A DNA stretch of 64,000 bases, taken from positions 1 to 64,000 of the forward strand of contig CAKZPN010000014.1 in the NCBI GenBank assembly GCA_937139335.1, written 5' to 3'. The stretch is from an uncultured Roseicyclus sp. (GTDB lineage: Bacteria > Pseudomonadota > Alphaproteobacteria > Rhodobacterales > Rhodobacteraceae). The notes below the pieces were generated by a model. The model searched no databases, was not told the DNA's origin, and worked only from the letters and a program-made list of their open reading frames with translations. This document shows, in pieces, positions 42,051-49,675 of this stretch. Made by a program: the position numbers and the translations under genes. How positions within the stretch are numbered: position 1 is the stretch's first letter; each line of letters begins with the position of its first letter.

Positions 42051-42213
42051 CGTCGTCATCCTTGCGCACCTGTGGCTCGGGCTTGTCGTGCACCGGGCCG
42101 GGTCCCACGTTGTAGTCGCGCCGCTTGCCGGCCGGGTCGATCTGCTGCTGGCGCTGGTCGATCACGCGGCCTTTCTTGCGCATCGCTTCGTTCGAGGGGA
42201 TCTTGTCGGGCAT
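42040..42213 (-). CDS. Tiny charged hypothetical protein B
   Basis: 57 residues, too short for usual gene calling. It begins MPDKIPSNEAMRKKGRVIDQ and contains a conserved-looking DPAGKRRDYNVGPGPVHDKPEP, ending in KDDDDAQ. GGAGG stands at 9 nt before the ATG. Codon use follows the local high-GC pattern and the downstream partner overlaps it, so real translation is likely. Its function is unknown. Confidence 0.6.
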   Translation of the reverse strand: MPDKIPSNEAMRKKGRVIDQRQQQIDPAGKRRDYNVGPGPVHDKPEPQVRKDDDDAQ

Positions 42214-42256
42214 GTCGCGGCCTCCACTTCATCAGGGGTTCAACCCGCCACGGCCC

Positions 42257-42298
42257 CGGACGTTCCCGCAGTTCACTGCGCCCGACAGGGAACGTCCG
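42257..42298. promoter_or_regulatory. 11-bp inverted repeat upstream of the potassium channel
   Basis: CGGACGTTCCC (42257-42267) is complementary to GGGAACGTCCG (42288-42298), with 20 nt between. It lies in the divergent spacer between the tiny protein pair and the channel gene, 62 bp from the channel ATG, so it is more likely an operator or 5' hairpin than a terminator. Confidence 0.5.
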
Positions 42299-42359
42299 CG
42301 GGCACGAAGTCATTGAACCGGTCGGGCCCCGCGGTCAGGATGTGCCCGAACGAGGTTGA

Positions 42360-43139
42360 ATGTCCGATCTGAAAAAGACCGTCCGACTGCTCTACACCGG
42401 ATCGAGCCAGCGCGCCCGGCGGTTCCGCTACGGGCTCATCGCGTTCGATTCGACCAGCATCGCCTATTTCATCGCCGCCGCGGCGCTTCCCGCCTCGACC
42501 ACGACCATGGTGCTGAACGTGGTCTTCGGCGTCCTCATCACCTGCGACCTCGCCGCCCGGTTCTGGATCTCCCCGAACCTGCGTTACGAGGCGACCCGGA
42601 TCTACACCCTCGCCGACATCGTAGTTCTCGCATCGCTCCTGCTTGCCCCATTCCTCGCGGACAACCTCGGGTTTCTCCGCGTCCTCAGGGGGTTGCGTCT
42701 GGTTCACGCCTATCACCTGCTGGGCGATCTGAGGCGCGAGAGCCTGTTCTTTCGCCGCCACGAGGATGCGATCCTCGCCGCCGTCAACCTCATCGTCTTC
42801 ATTTTCGTCACCACCTCGATGGTCTTCGTGCTGACCTTCGACGAAAGCGACGGCCTCGCGGCCTATGTCGATGCGCTCTACTTCACCGTCGCCACCCTCA
42901 CGACGACGGGCTTCGGCGACATCACCATGACGACGCCCTTCGGAAAGTTGCTGGCCGTCTTCATCATGGTGGTGGGGGTTGCGCTTTTCCTGCAGCTCGC
43001 CCGCGCGATCTTCCAGCCCTCCAAGGTCAAGCACACCTGCCCCGAATGCGGGCTGAACCGCCATGACCCGGATGCGATTCACTGCAAGCATTGCGGCGAG
43101 CCGCTGAAGATCGAGACCGAGGGCAAGCCGGGCCTTTGA
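42360..43139 (+). CDS. Voltage-gated-type potassium channel with C-terminal zinc ribbon
   Basis: 259 residues. The ion-transport domain has about five hydrophobic helices (residues 25-130) and a pore loop with the filter TTTGFGDI in VATLTTTGFGDITMTT, followed by the last helix. GFGD instead of GYGD is a tolerated potassium-filter variant. The C-terminal 35 residues hold a zinc ribbon: CPECG...C..CGEPL, an unusual addition that could bind metal or a partner. ATG follows GAGG. It has no neighbouring regulator. Confidence 0.9.
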   Translation: MSDLKKTVRLLYTGSSQRARRFRYGLIAFDSTSIAYFIAAAALPASTTTMVLNVVFGVLITCDLAARFWISPNLRYEATRIYTLADIVVLASLLLAPFLADNLGFLRVLRGLRLVHAYHLLGDLRRESLFFRRHEDAILAAVNLIVFIFVTTSMVFVLTFDESDGLAAYVDALYFTVATLTTTGFGDITMTTPFGKLLAVFIMVVGVALFLQLARAIFQPSKVKHTCPECGLNRHDPDAIHCKHCGEPLKIETEGKPGL

Positions 43140-43223
43140 CCGTGTTGGGGCAGCGCCTTGGGAACTTCGCGGACCGCAAACGGTTGTTAAGCCATCATGA
43201 CACGGTTCAGCACAGAGGCACCG

Positions 43224-43289
43224 ATGACGACCATCGCCCCCGATCCCAGCCCCGCGCGAACGGCCGAGGGGCTGACCGATGCGGGGTGA
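43224..43289 (+). CDS. Possible 21-residue upstream mini-ORF
   Basis: ATG at 43224 follows AGAGG with 5-nt spacing and encodes MTTIAPDPSPARTAEGLTDAG, whose stop falls 11 bp into the glycosyltransferase gene. The overlap suggests translational coupling to that gene. It may equally be a chance frame. Confidence 0.3.
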   Translation: MTTIAPDPSPARTAEGLTDAG

Positions 43290-44496
43290 TCCGTCCAGTT
43301 CCGTTCACGCGCGCCTGCCCGACCCCGACCGGATCGCATGGCGCCACCTGGGGCAGATGGCAGGCTGGGACGCCGCCATCGTCATCCCCGCCAGGGACGA
43401 GGAAAGGCGCGTGCGCGCCTGCCTTGATGCGGCCGGCATCGCCATCCGCGCGGCCAGGGGCGTCTGCGTCGGCATCGTCCTCGTCGTGAACAACTCGCGC
43501 GACGCCACGGTGGCCGCCGCCTTCGACTGGGCCGCGGCGCAATATGGCGTGCCCTTCGTCCTGATCGACTGCGCCTTTGCCGAGGCGGAGGCCGGCGTGG
43601 GCGTGGCGCGGCGGCTGGGGATGGACACGGCCTGCGAGCACCTGGCGCCCCATGGCGCGATCCTGACCACCGACGCCGACACGCTGGTGCGCGAAGACTG
43701 GGTCATCGGCAATCTCACGGAATTGCGCCATGCAGACCTGATCTGCGGCACGGTGCTGGGCCGCGCGGACGAGGCCAGCGCCTTGCCCCCCGCCATCGCC
43801 GCCCATGGCAGCGCGGAATGGGATTACCTCACCGCCTCGATCGAACTGGTCGCGCGGCTCGACCCGCAGCCGCATGACCCGGCCCCGGCGCATCACAACG
43901 CGGCCGGCGCCAGCATGGCGGTGCCAAAGCACGTCTACGAGGCGGTGGGCGGCCTGCCGATGCTGACACTGAGTGAAGATCGCGCCTTCGCCAAGCGCGT
44001 CGAGGATCATGATTACCGCATCCGGTTTTCCGCCGCCGCCATCGTCGAGACCTCGTGCCGGATGACGGGCCGGACGGAGGGCGGCATGGCCGGAGCGCTG
44101 CGCGCCCGCGCGCTGGAACACGACCCGTTTGCCGATGAGTGGCTGGAGGCCACCGATACGCTGGCGCTCCGCCACGGGCTGCGCGGGCGGTTGCGCGCGG
44201 TCTGGCCCGATGGTGACGTGATGCAGCGCATTCTGGTCGAGGAGATCGGCATCCTTCACGCCGACCTGATCCTGTCGCGCCCGCCGGGACCGTATTTCGG
44301 GGCCTTCTTCGCCACGGTCGAACAGCGGTCCCGCCGGTTGCTGCGGGACCGGATGCGGCTCAGCGATTGCCGCCGTGAACTGCCGAAGCTGCGGAAAATG
44401 CTCGCGCGGGATGCGCCCGTGGCGCGTCCCGGGTTCGCCCCGTCGCCCTTTCCCGACACCCCGACGCCGGTGGGGCGCGATGAACCTGCACAGTAA
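43279..44496 (+). CDS. Glycosyltransferase family 2
   Basis: 405-residue GT-A fold enzyme. The N-terminal nucleotide-sugar region has AAIVIPARDEERRV, the DxD-like catalytic motif is TTDADTLV, and an acidic site appears in LTLSEDRAFAKR. The C-terminal 150 residues are helical and rich in Arg/Leu. No membrane span is evident, so it is soluble or peripheral. It leads the four-gene cassette and its end overlaps the acyl-CoA dehydrogenase-like start by 17 bp. Donor and acceptor are unknown. Confidence 0.88.
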   Translation: MRGDPSSSVHARLPDPDRIAWRHLGQMAGWDAAIVIPARDEERRVRACLDAAGIAIRAARGVCVGIVLVVNNSRDATVAAAFDWAAAQYGVPFVLIDCAFAEAEAGVGVARRLGMDTACEHLAPHGAILTTDADTLVREDWVIGNLTELRHADLICGTVLGRADEASALPPAIAAHGSAEWDYLTASIELVARLDPQPHDPAPAHHNAAGASMAVPKHVYEAVGGLPMLTLSEDRAFAKRVEDHDYRIRFSAAAIVETSCRMTGRTEGGMAGALRARALEHDPFADEWLEATDTLALRHGLRGRLRAVWPDGDVMQRILVEEIGILHADLILSRPPGPYFGAFFATVEQRSRRLLRDRMRLSDCRRELPKLRKMLARDAPVARPGFAPSPFPDTPTPVGRDEPAQ

Positions 44497-45577
44497 TGCC
44501 GCCGCCGGCGGCACCGAGGGTGCGGTGCTGCGCGGCATCCGTGATCGCGCCGGTGCCGCCGACCGGGGCGAGACGACACTTGCCGCTGACCTCGAGGCGC
44601 TGCACGACAGCGGGCTGCTTGCGGCCGTGGTCAGCCACACCGGCATTGGCGGCGATGCAGCGGCGGGCGTGCGGCTTCTGCGCCGGATCGGGCGCGCCAG
44701 CCTGTCGGTCGGGCGGATCGTCGAGGGGCACGCCAACGCGATGCGGCTGGTCCAGCTCTATGGCGCGGCCGATCAGCGTGCACGTGTCCGGCAGATCGTG
44801 GCGCAGGGTGGCACCCTCGGCGTCTGGGGCGCTGAGGGGCGCGATCCGCTGCGGTTCGAGCCGGCCGGCGGCGGCGTTCTGCGCGGCGCCAAGATTTTTT
44901 GCTCCGGCCTTGGTCTGTTGTCGGTCGCGGTGGTGACCGCCCCGACCGACGCCGGGCCGCAGATGCTGCTTGCCCGTGCCGACGATCCCGCCCGCGCCGA
45001 TGCCACCCCCTGGGACGTCAGCGGGATGCGCGCCACCGCGTCGGGCCGCTACGATTTCACCGGTGTTGCGGCCGAGCCGCTGGGCCAGCCCGGCGACATC
45101 CTGCGCGAGCCGCATTTCGAGGGCGGCATCTGGCGCTACAGCGCGCTCCACTGCGGCGGGCTCGAGGCGCTGGCAGATGGCGTCCGCTGCCATCTGCGCG
45201 ACCGCGGGCAGGCAGACCAGCCGCAACAGGCCGCGCGGCTGGCGCAGCTTGTCGTGCAGGCGCAGACTGCGCGGCTCTGGGTCGAGGCGGCGGCAGCGGC
45301 GGTGGAGAAATCGGTGCTGCTGGGCGACAAGGCGGTACCCGAGGCGGTGACGCTGGCTCTGCTGGCGCGTCAGGCGGTCGAGACGGCCTGCCGGGACGGC
45401 ATCGCGCTGACCGAACGGGCGATGGGCACGGCGGCCTTCGCCGCATCGTCGGACGTCGACCGCACCCGCCGCGACCTTGCATTTTTCCTGCGGCAAGCCA
45501 ATCTCGACGGCAAGTTGGCCGAGGCTGCGCGGGCCCTCATGGCCGACCCTGCGCCGGTGGGGGAGATGTGGCCATGA
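44480..45577 (+). CDS. Acyl-CoA dehydrogenase-like protein in the PIG-L/GT cassette
   Basis: 365 residues with a weak acyl-CoA dehydrogenase pattern: a helical N-terminal third (LLRRIGRASLSVGRIVEGHANAMRLVQLYG), a middle beta domain (GVWGAEGRDPLRF, FCSGLGLLSVAVV), and a helical C terminus (ERAMGTAAFAASSDVDRTRRDLAFFLRQAN). It is shorter than true acyl-CoA dehydrogenases and no catalytic Glu can be assigned with confidence. A desaturation or flavin-dependent step is possible. Its stop overlaps the PIG-L start. Confidence 0.75.
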   Translation: MNLHSNAAAGGTEGAVLRGIRDRAGAADRGETTLAADLEALHDSGLLAAVVSHTGIGGDAAAGVRLLRRIGRASLSVGRIVEGHANAMRLVQLYGAADQRARVRQIVAQGGTLGVWGAEGRDPLRFEPAGGGVLRGAKIFCSGLGLLSVAVVTAPTDAGPQMLLARADDPARADATPWDVSGMRATASGRYDFTGVAAEPLGQPGDILREPHFEGGIWRYSALHCGGLEALADGVRCHLRDRGQADQPQQAARLAQLVVQAQTARLWVEAAAAAVEKSVLLGDKAVPEAVTLALLARQAVETACRDGIALTERAMGTAAFAASSDVDRTRRDLAFFLRQANLDGKLAEAARALMADPAPVGEMWP

Positions 45578-46302
45578 CCCCGATCCTGCACGCCGCAAGC
45601 CTCGCACGGGCCGCGACCGTCGACGAGGTCTCGAACGGCGGCGACGTGCTGGTGCTGGCGCCGCATCCCGACGACGAGTCGCTGGGCTGCGGCGGCGCCA
45701 TCGCCGCGCTGACCGACCTCGGACGGCGGGCGCAGGTGATCGTCGTGACCGACGGCGGCATGTCTCACCCGGCCTCGCGCAGCCATCCGCCGACCGCGCT
45801 GGCCCGCCTCCGCGCTGCCGAAGTCACCACGGCCGTCGACCTGTTGACGGAGGGGCGCGGCCCGGCGCCCGTGCTGCTCGGCTACCCCGACAGGGATGCG
45901 CCCGAGGGGAAGGCCGTGGCCGGGGCGCTTGCGCGGATCGCGCCGCACATCCTGCCCGGCACCGCCGCGATCTGGGCGACCTGGGGCGGCGATCCGCATG
46001 TCGACCATCAGCGCACGGCGCATCTGGCCGCAATGCTGGCGGCGGCGCACCCGACGCTCGCGCTCTGGTCCTATCCGATCTGGGGTCGGTTCGAGCCGCG
46101 GGCTGCTGGCTTCGACCCGGCCGCCCTGGTGCAACTCGACACCGGACCCTGGCAGGGCCGCAAGGCGGCGGCGATCGCGGCCCATGTCTCGCAGATGACC
46201 GGGTTGATCGCGGACGACCCCGAGGGTTTCCGGATGACGGCGGACCATCAGCGGCATTTCCTGACCAGCCCCGAGATCTTCCTGCGCGAGACGCCCCGGT
46301 GA
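45574..46302 (+). CDS. PIG-L (LmbE-like) deacetylase
   Basis: 242 residues of the PIG-L family. The zinc motif is LAPHPDDESLGCGG (AHPDDE type), followed by VIVVTDGGMSHPASR and a histidine pair in GGDPHVDHQRTAHL. Members remove acetyl groups from N-acetyl sugars, as in mycothiol, bacillithiol and GPI-anchor synthesis, which fits a neighbouring glycosyltransferase. The substrate is unknown. The ATG overlaps the upstream stop and the next GTG overlaps its own stop. Confidence 0.9.
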   Translation: MTPILHAASLARAATVDEVSNGGDVLVLAPHPDDESLGCGGAIAALTDLGRRAQVIVVTDGGMSHPASRSHPPTALARLRAAEVTTAVDLLTEGRGPAPVLLGYPDRDAPEGKAVAGALARIAPHILPGTAAIWATWGGDPHVDHQRTAHLAAMLAAAHPTLALWSYPIWGRFEPRAAGFDPAALVQLDTGPWQGRKAAAIAAHVSQMTGLIADDPEGFRMTADHQRHFLTSPEIFLRETPR

Positions 46303-46922
46303 GCACGCCGGCCGAACATTTCGAGCGTCTCTACCGGGCCGACGCCGACCCGTGGCGCTACCGGACCAGCCGCTACGAGGCCGCGAAATACGCCGCGACG
46401 CTGGGCGCGCTGACCCGCGACCGCTACGCCTCGGGGTTGGAAGCGGGCTGTTCCATCGGCGTCCTGAGCGCGCAACTCGCGCCGCGCTGCGACCGGTTGC
46501 TGGCGGTCGACTTCATCGCGAAAGCCGTGGATCTGGCTGCGATGCGCCTCACCCCGCACCCCGGCGCGCAGGCGCTCCGCGCTACCTTGCCGGACGAGTG
46601 GCCGAAAGGCCGCTACGATCTGATCGTGCTGTCGGAACTGCTCTACTACCTGTCGCCGGCCGGGATCGACGCGTTAGCGCGCCACGTCGCGCGCGATGCC
46701 GTCGCGGACGCGGAATGCGTGATCGTGCATTTCCAAGGCGAGACGGGCACCGACCTGCGCCCGGATGCGGCGCGCGAAAGGTTCTGCGACGCCCTCGGCG
46801 GCTTGCGCCCCCTCTGGATCGCCGATCATCCGTCGCCCGCCGATTACAACCACCGGACGCTCCTGCTGGCTGCGCGATCCGCAGCGCCCGCTACACTTCC
46901 GGCGCCCTGGGGTCGGGGATGA
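46299..46922 (+). CDS. SAM-dependent methyltransferase, NodS type
   Basis: 207 residues. Class I methyltransferase fold: SAM motif I is LEAGCSIGVLSAQLAPRCD, with VDF ending strand 2, and YDLIVLSELLYYLSP is motif IV/post-motif. The profile resembles NodS, the N-methyltransferase of Nod factor synthesis, which acts on a deacetylated amino sugar. Beside a PIG-L deacetylase this suggests N-methylation of a freed amine, an inference. A GTG start overlaps the PIG-L stop. Its 3' end overlaps the convergent membrane protein gene by 32 bp. Confidence 0.85.
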   Translation: MSTPAEHFERLYRADADPWRYRTSRYEAAKYAATLGALTRDRYASGLEAGCSIGVLSAQLAPRCDRLLAVDFIAKAVDLAAMRLTPHPGAQALRATLPDEWPKGRYDLIVLSELLYYLSPAGIDALARHVARDAVADAECVIVHFQGETGTDLRPDAARERFCDALGGLRPLWIADHPSPADYNHRTLLLAARSAAPATLPAPWGRG

Positions 46923-47145
46923 TCCCCTCCACCTCGTCCGCCTTCGTCTCGTCCCACGTCGGGTCCTCTTTCTTGATCCACCGCGACACCGCGTAGCTTG
47001 CGGGGTAGGACAAGACGACGCCAAGCGCGATCGCGCCGCCGATCATGGGCCAGTTGTACCAGCCGAAGACCAGCACCGCGATCACCAGCGTGCCGGTAAC
47101 CGTGGAGCCGACGATGAGGGTCAGAATGATGCTGAGACGGTCCAT
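46891..47145 (-). CDS. Small two-helix membrane protein
   Basis: 84 residues with two hydrophobic segments (about residues 5-27 and 32-52) and an acidic C terminus (KEDPTWDETKADEVEG). GGAGG is well placed before ATG 47145, which begins MDRLSIILTL. It is probably a real gene. No family is recognised. It overlaps the end of the methyltransferase gene on the opposite strand. Confidence 0.7.
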   Translation of the reverse strand: MDRLSIILTLIVGSTVTGTLVIAVLVFGWYNWPMIGGAIALGVVLSYPASYAVSRWIKKEDPTWDETKADEVEGIIPDPRAPEV

Positions 47146-47212
47146 GTCACATCCTCCATCTATCCCCGGAAAACGCGCCATACCGGCAATCGTTCCGAGA
47201 CCGGCCGCAGGC

Positions 47213-47746
47213 TCACAGCGCCGCGGCGGCCCGTGCGGCCTGATCGTAGCTGCCCGAGAGCGCCCGCAGCAGCGCCGCGATCCGGCTCATCTCGCCCGGA
47301 TCATGGCCCAATTGCCGCGCCGCGCGCACCAGAAGCGCCTCGCGCACCTCCTTGTAGCGACCGCAGAGCGCCGCGCCCTCCCCGGTGATCTCGACGGTCT
47401 TTTCCTTGCCCTTGCGCCCCGCCTTCACCAGCCCGGCCTGTGTCAGCTTCTTGATCGCGTAGGTCGCCAGATGCGTATCCTCGATGTTCAGGACCAGGCA
47501 CACCTCGGCCAGCGTCTTGGGCCGGCCTCGGTGGTGGACCAGATGCACGATCAGCACCTCGAGCGGCGACATCGCCGGCCCGCCCGCCGCCGCCATGCAA
47601 TGCACCATCCAGCGCTGGTAGGCGTTGTTCATCATGGTCAGCGCGAACTCGACCTCCGACAGCGCGGGCAGGGCGCTGTCGGCCAGATGCGCCGAGGACA
47701 CGACCGGCCCGATGTCGGGCCGGGGGGGGCGGGACGCATCGGTCAT
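47213..47746 (-). CDS. MarR/winged-helix regulator of the TRAP operon
   Basis: 177 residues with a winged-helix domain: LEVLIVHLVHHRGRPKTLAEVCLVLNIEDTHLATYAIKKLTQAGLV is the DNA-binding part, and the wing follows (RKGKEKTVEITGEG). The ATG overlaps the stop of the DctM gene (ATGA), so the regulator is cotranscribed last with the TRAP genes and may regulate its own operon. The ligand is unknown. Confidence 0.82.
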   Translation of the reverse strand: MTDASRPPRPDIGPVVSSAHLADSALPALSEVEFALTMMNNAYQRWMVHCMAAAGGPAMSPLEVLIVHLVHHRGRPKTLAEVCLVLNIEDTHLATYAIKKLTQAGLVKAGRKGKEKTVEITGEGAALCGRYKEVREALLVRAARQLGHDPGEMSRIAALLRALSGSYDQAARAAAAL

Positions 47747-49047
47747 CGCGCCGACATGGTCGAGGGCAACCAGAGCGCGATCTGCGGAAACAGCGTCAGG
47801 ATCACGGTGGCCGCGACGAGCAGCGCGAAGAACGGGGCGGCGTAGCGCGCGACGGTGAAGATGTCGCGCCCGGTGATGGATTGCAGCACGAAAAGGTTGA
47901 AGCCCACCGGCGGCGTGATCTGGCTCATCTCCACCACCAGCACGAGGAAGACGCCGAACCAGATCGGGTCGATCCCCGCCGCCAGCACCATCGGCAGGAT
48001 GATCGAGACGGTCAGCACCACGATGGAGATGCCGTCGAGAAAGAAGCCCAGCACGATGAAGAACACCAGCAGCGCGGACAGCAGCGCGTATTGCGACAGC
48101 CCCTGGTCCCCGATCCAGGCGGCGAGGCTGCGCGGGATGCCGGTGTAACCCATCGCGCCGGTGAGGAAAGCCGCGCCGGCCAGGATGAAGCCGATCATGC
48201 AACTGGTGATCGCGGCGCCCTTCAGGCTGTCCCAGGCCCCTGCGCGGTCGATCCCGCCTGAGACGCCCGAGATGATCAGCGCGCCGACCACGCCCACCAC
48301 CGCCGCCTCGGTGGGTGAGGCCAACCCGCCGTAGATCGAGCCGATGACGGCGACGATCAGCAGCACAGTGGGCAAGAGCAGCGCCGCTCCGCGCAGCTTG
48401 TCGCGCAGGCTCGACGGCGGCTCGGGGTCAGGCATCCGGTCGCGGTTCATCAGCGCCCAGAGCATCGTGTAGCCGCCGAACATCGCGGCCAGCATCAGGC
48501 CCGGCAGGATGCCCGCAAGGAAAAGTCGCGCGATGGATTGTTCGGTCGCCGCGCCGTAGACGATCAGGATGATCGAGGGCGGGATCAGGAAGCCGAATGT
48601 GCCCGACCCCGCCAGCGTGCCGATCGCCATCCGGTCGTCGTAGCCGCGCGAGCGCAGTTCGGGCAGAGACATCCGGCCGACCGTCGCCGTGGTGGCCGCC
48701 GACGAGCCCGAGACGGCGGCAAAGAGCGCGCAGCCGAGGATGTTCACGTGCAACAGCCCGCCCGGCAGGCGGCGGGTGAAGGGCGCAAGGCCCTGGAACA
48801 TGTCCGACGACAGCCGCGAGCGGAACAGGATCTCGCCCATCCAGATGAACATAGGCAGCGCCGTCAGGTCCCAGATGTTAAGCGCCGCCCAGGCCTTGGT
48901 CGCAAACACCGCGCCGACGGGGGCGGAGGTGGCCAGCGTCATCGCGACGAGGCCGACGGTGATGAGCGAGAACCCGACCCAGAGCCCGAGCGCGAGGCAG
49001 CCGAACAAAACCGCGACGAGGATCAGCGACAGAGTGAACAGGTCCAA
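47743..49047 (-). CDS. dctM: TRAP transporter large permease (DctM)
   Basis: 434-residue membrane protein of the DctM family with about twelve helices. Typical segments are IWMGEILFRSRLSSDMFQGLAPFTRRLPGGLLHVNI, AAVSGSSAATTATVGRM and LFLAGILPGLMLAAMFGGY. It forms the channel with DctQ, one base downstream of the DctQ end. The import substrate is set by the periplasmic DctP. It precedes the MarR-type regulator. Confidence 0.94.
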   Translation of the reverse strand: MDLFTLSLILVAVLFGCLALGLWVGFSLITVGLVAMTLATSAPVGAVFATKAWAALNIWDLTALPMFIWMGEILFRSRLSSDMFQGLAPFTRRLPGGLLHVNILGCALFAAVSGSSAATTATVGRMSLPELRSRGYDDRMAIGTLAGSGTFGFLIPPSIILIVYGAATEQSIARLFLAGILPGLMLAAMFGGYTMLWALMNRDRMPDPEPPSSLRDKLRGAALLLPTVLLIVAVIGSIYGGLASPTEAAVVGVVGALIISGVSGGIDRAGAWDSLKGAAITSCMIGFILAGAAFLTGAMGYTGIPRSLAAWIGDQGLSQYALLSALLVFFIVLGFFLDGISIVVLTVSIILPMVLAAGIDPIWFGVFLVLVVEMSQITPPVGFNLFVLQSITGRDIFTVARYAAPFFALLVAATVILTLFPQIALWLPSTMSAR

Positions 49048-49048
49048 T

Positions 49049-49609
49049 TCAATGCCCCCCGTCGTCGATGCTGCGGCTGGCCTCGGCGGCGACGAAACCG
49101 GGCGTGCCGCCGCTCAGCGCCGTCACCAGCTCGTCGGCAATGGCCAGCGCGAAGATCACCAGCCCCAGCGTCATCGCCCCCTGCGGGAGCCAGAGCGGGA
49201 TCCGCACCATCCCGAAGGAGACGGAGTTGAACGCCCAGCTGTCGGCCATCTGCAATCCGCTGTGCCAGACAGCGAACCCCGCCAGCGCCAGGGCTGCGGC
49301 AAGCACGATCACCGTCAGTCCGCGCGCCAGCGTATCGGGCAGCGTCTTGGCCAGGATCGTGACCCGGACATGCCCGGCGGACCGCAGCGTGGCGGGCAGC
49401 GCCAGGAAGGTCGCGGCCACGAAGAGGAACCCGCCGATCTCGGCCAGCGACGGCACCTGTAGCCCCAGCACGTCCTGCCCCATCGCCAGAAGCGCCCGGT
49501 CGAGGATACGGCCGGCGATCTGGACGAAGACCAGCACCGCGATGGCGACAAGCGCCGTGGCCGAGGCGACCAGCGCCGCGGCATAGGTGAGGTCGAGCAT
49601 GCGCCGCAT
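49049..49609 (-). CDS. dctQ: TRAP transporter small permease (DctQ)
   Basis: 186 residues with four hydrophobic helices. The pattern GGFLFVAATFLALPATLRSAGHVRVTILAKTLPD is the typical DctQ helix 2-3 region. It follows the DctP gene after a 66-bp gap with a strong hairpin, and the DctM gene starts directly after it. Confidence 0.9.
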   Translation of the reverse strand: MRRMLDLTYAAALVASATALVAIAVLVFVQIAGRILDRALLAMGQDVLGLQVPSLAEIGGFLFVAATFLALPATLRSAGHVRVTILAKTLPDTLARGLTVIVLAAALALAGFAVWHSGLQMADSWAFNSVSFGMVRIPLWLPQGAMTLGLVIFALAIADELVTALSGGTPGFVAAEASRSIDDGGH

Positions 49610-49643
49610 CGGCCGCCTCCCGGTCAGGATGGGGATAGAGAAA

Positions 49644-49667
49644 GGGCCGGGCGTGGCTGCCCGGCCC
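49644..49667 (-). terminator. 9-bp GC hairpin after dctP
   Basis: GGGCCGGGC (49644-49652) pairs with GCCCGGCCC (49659-49667) around a 6-nt loop, in the gap between the DctP stop and the DctQ start, with TTTCTC after it on the minus strand. It probably lowers read-through or stabilises the dctP message, so the receptor is made in excess. Confidence 0.65.
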
Positions 49668-49675
49668 CGGTGGCG

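Noticed and set aside
42261..42275. GTTC repeat near the potassium channel considered as an SOS box
   Set aside because: The spacing is GTTC-N5-GTTC rather than N7, so it does not fit the LexA consensus.
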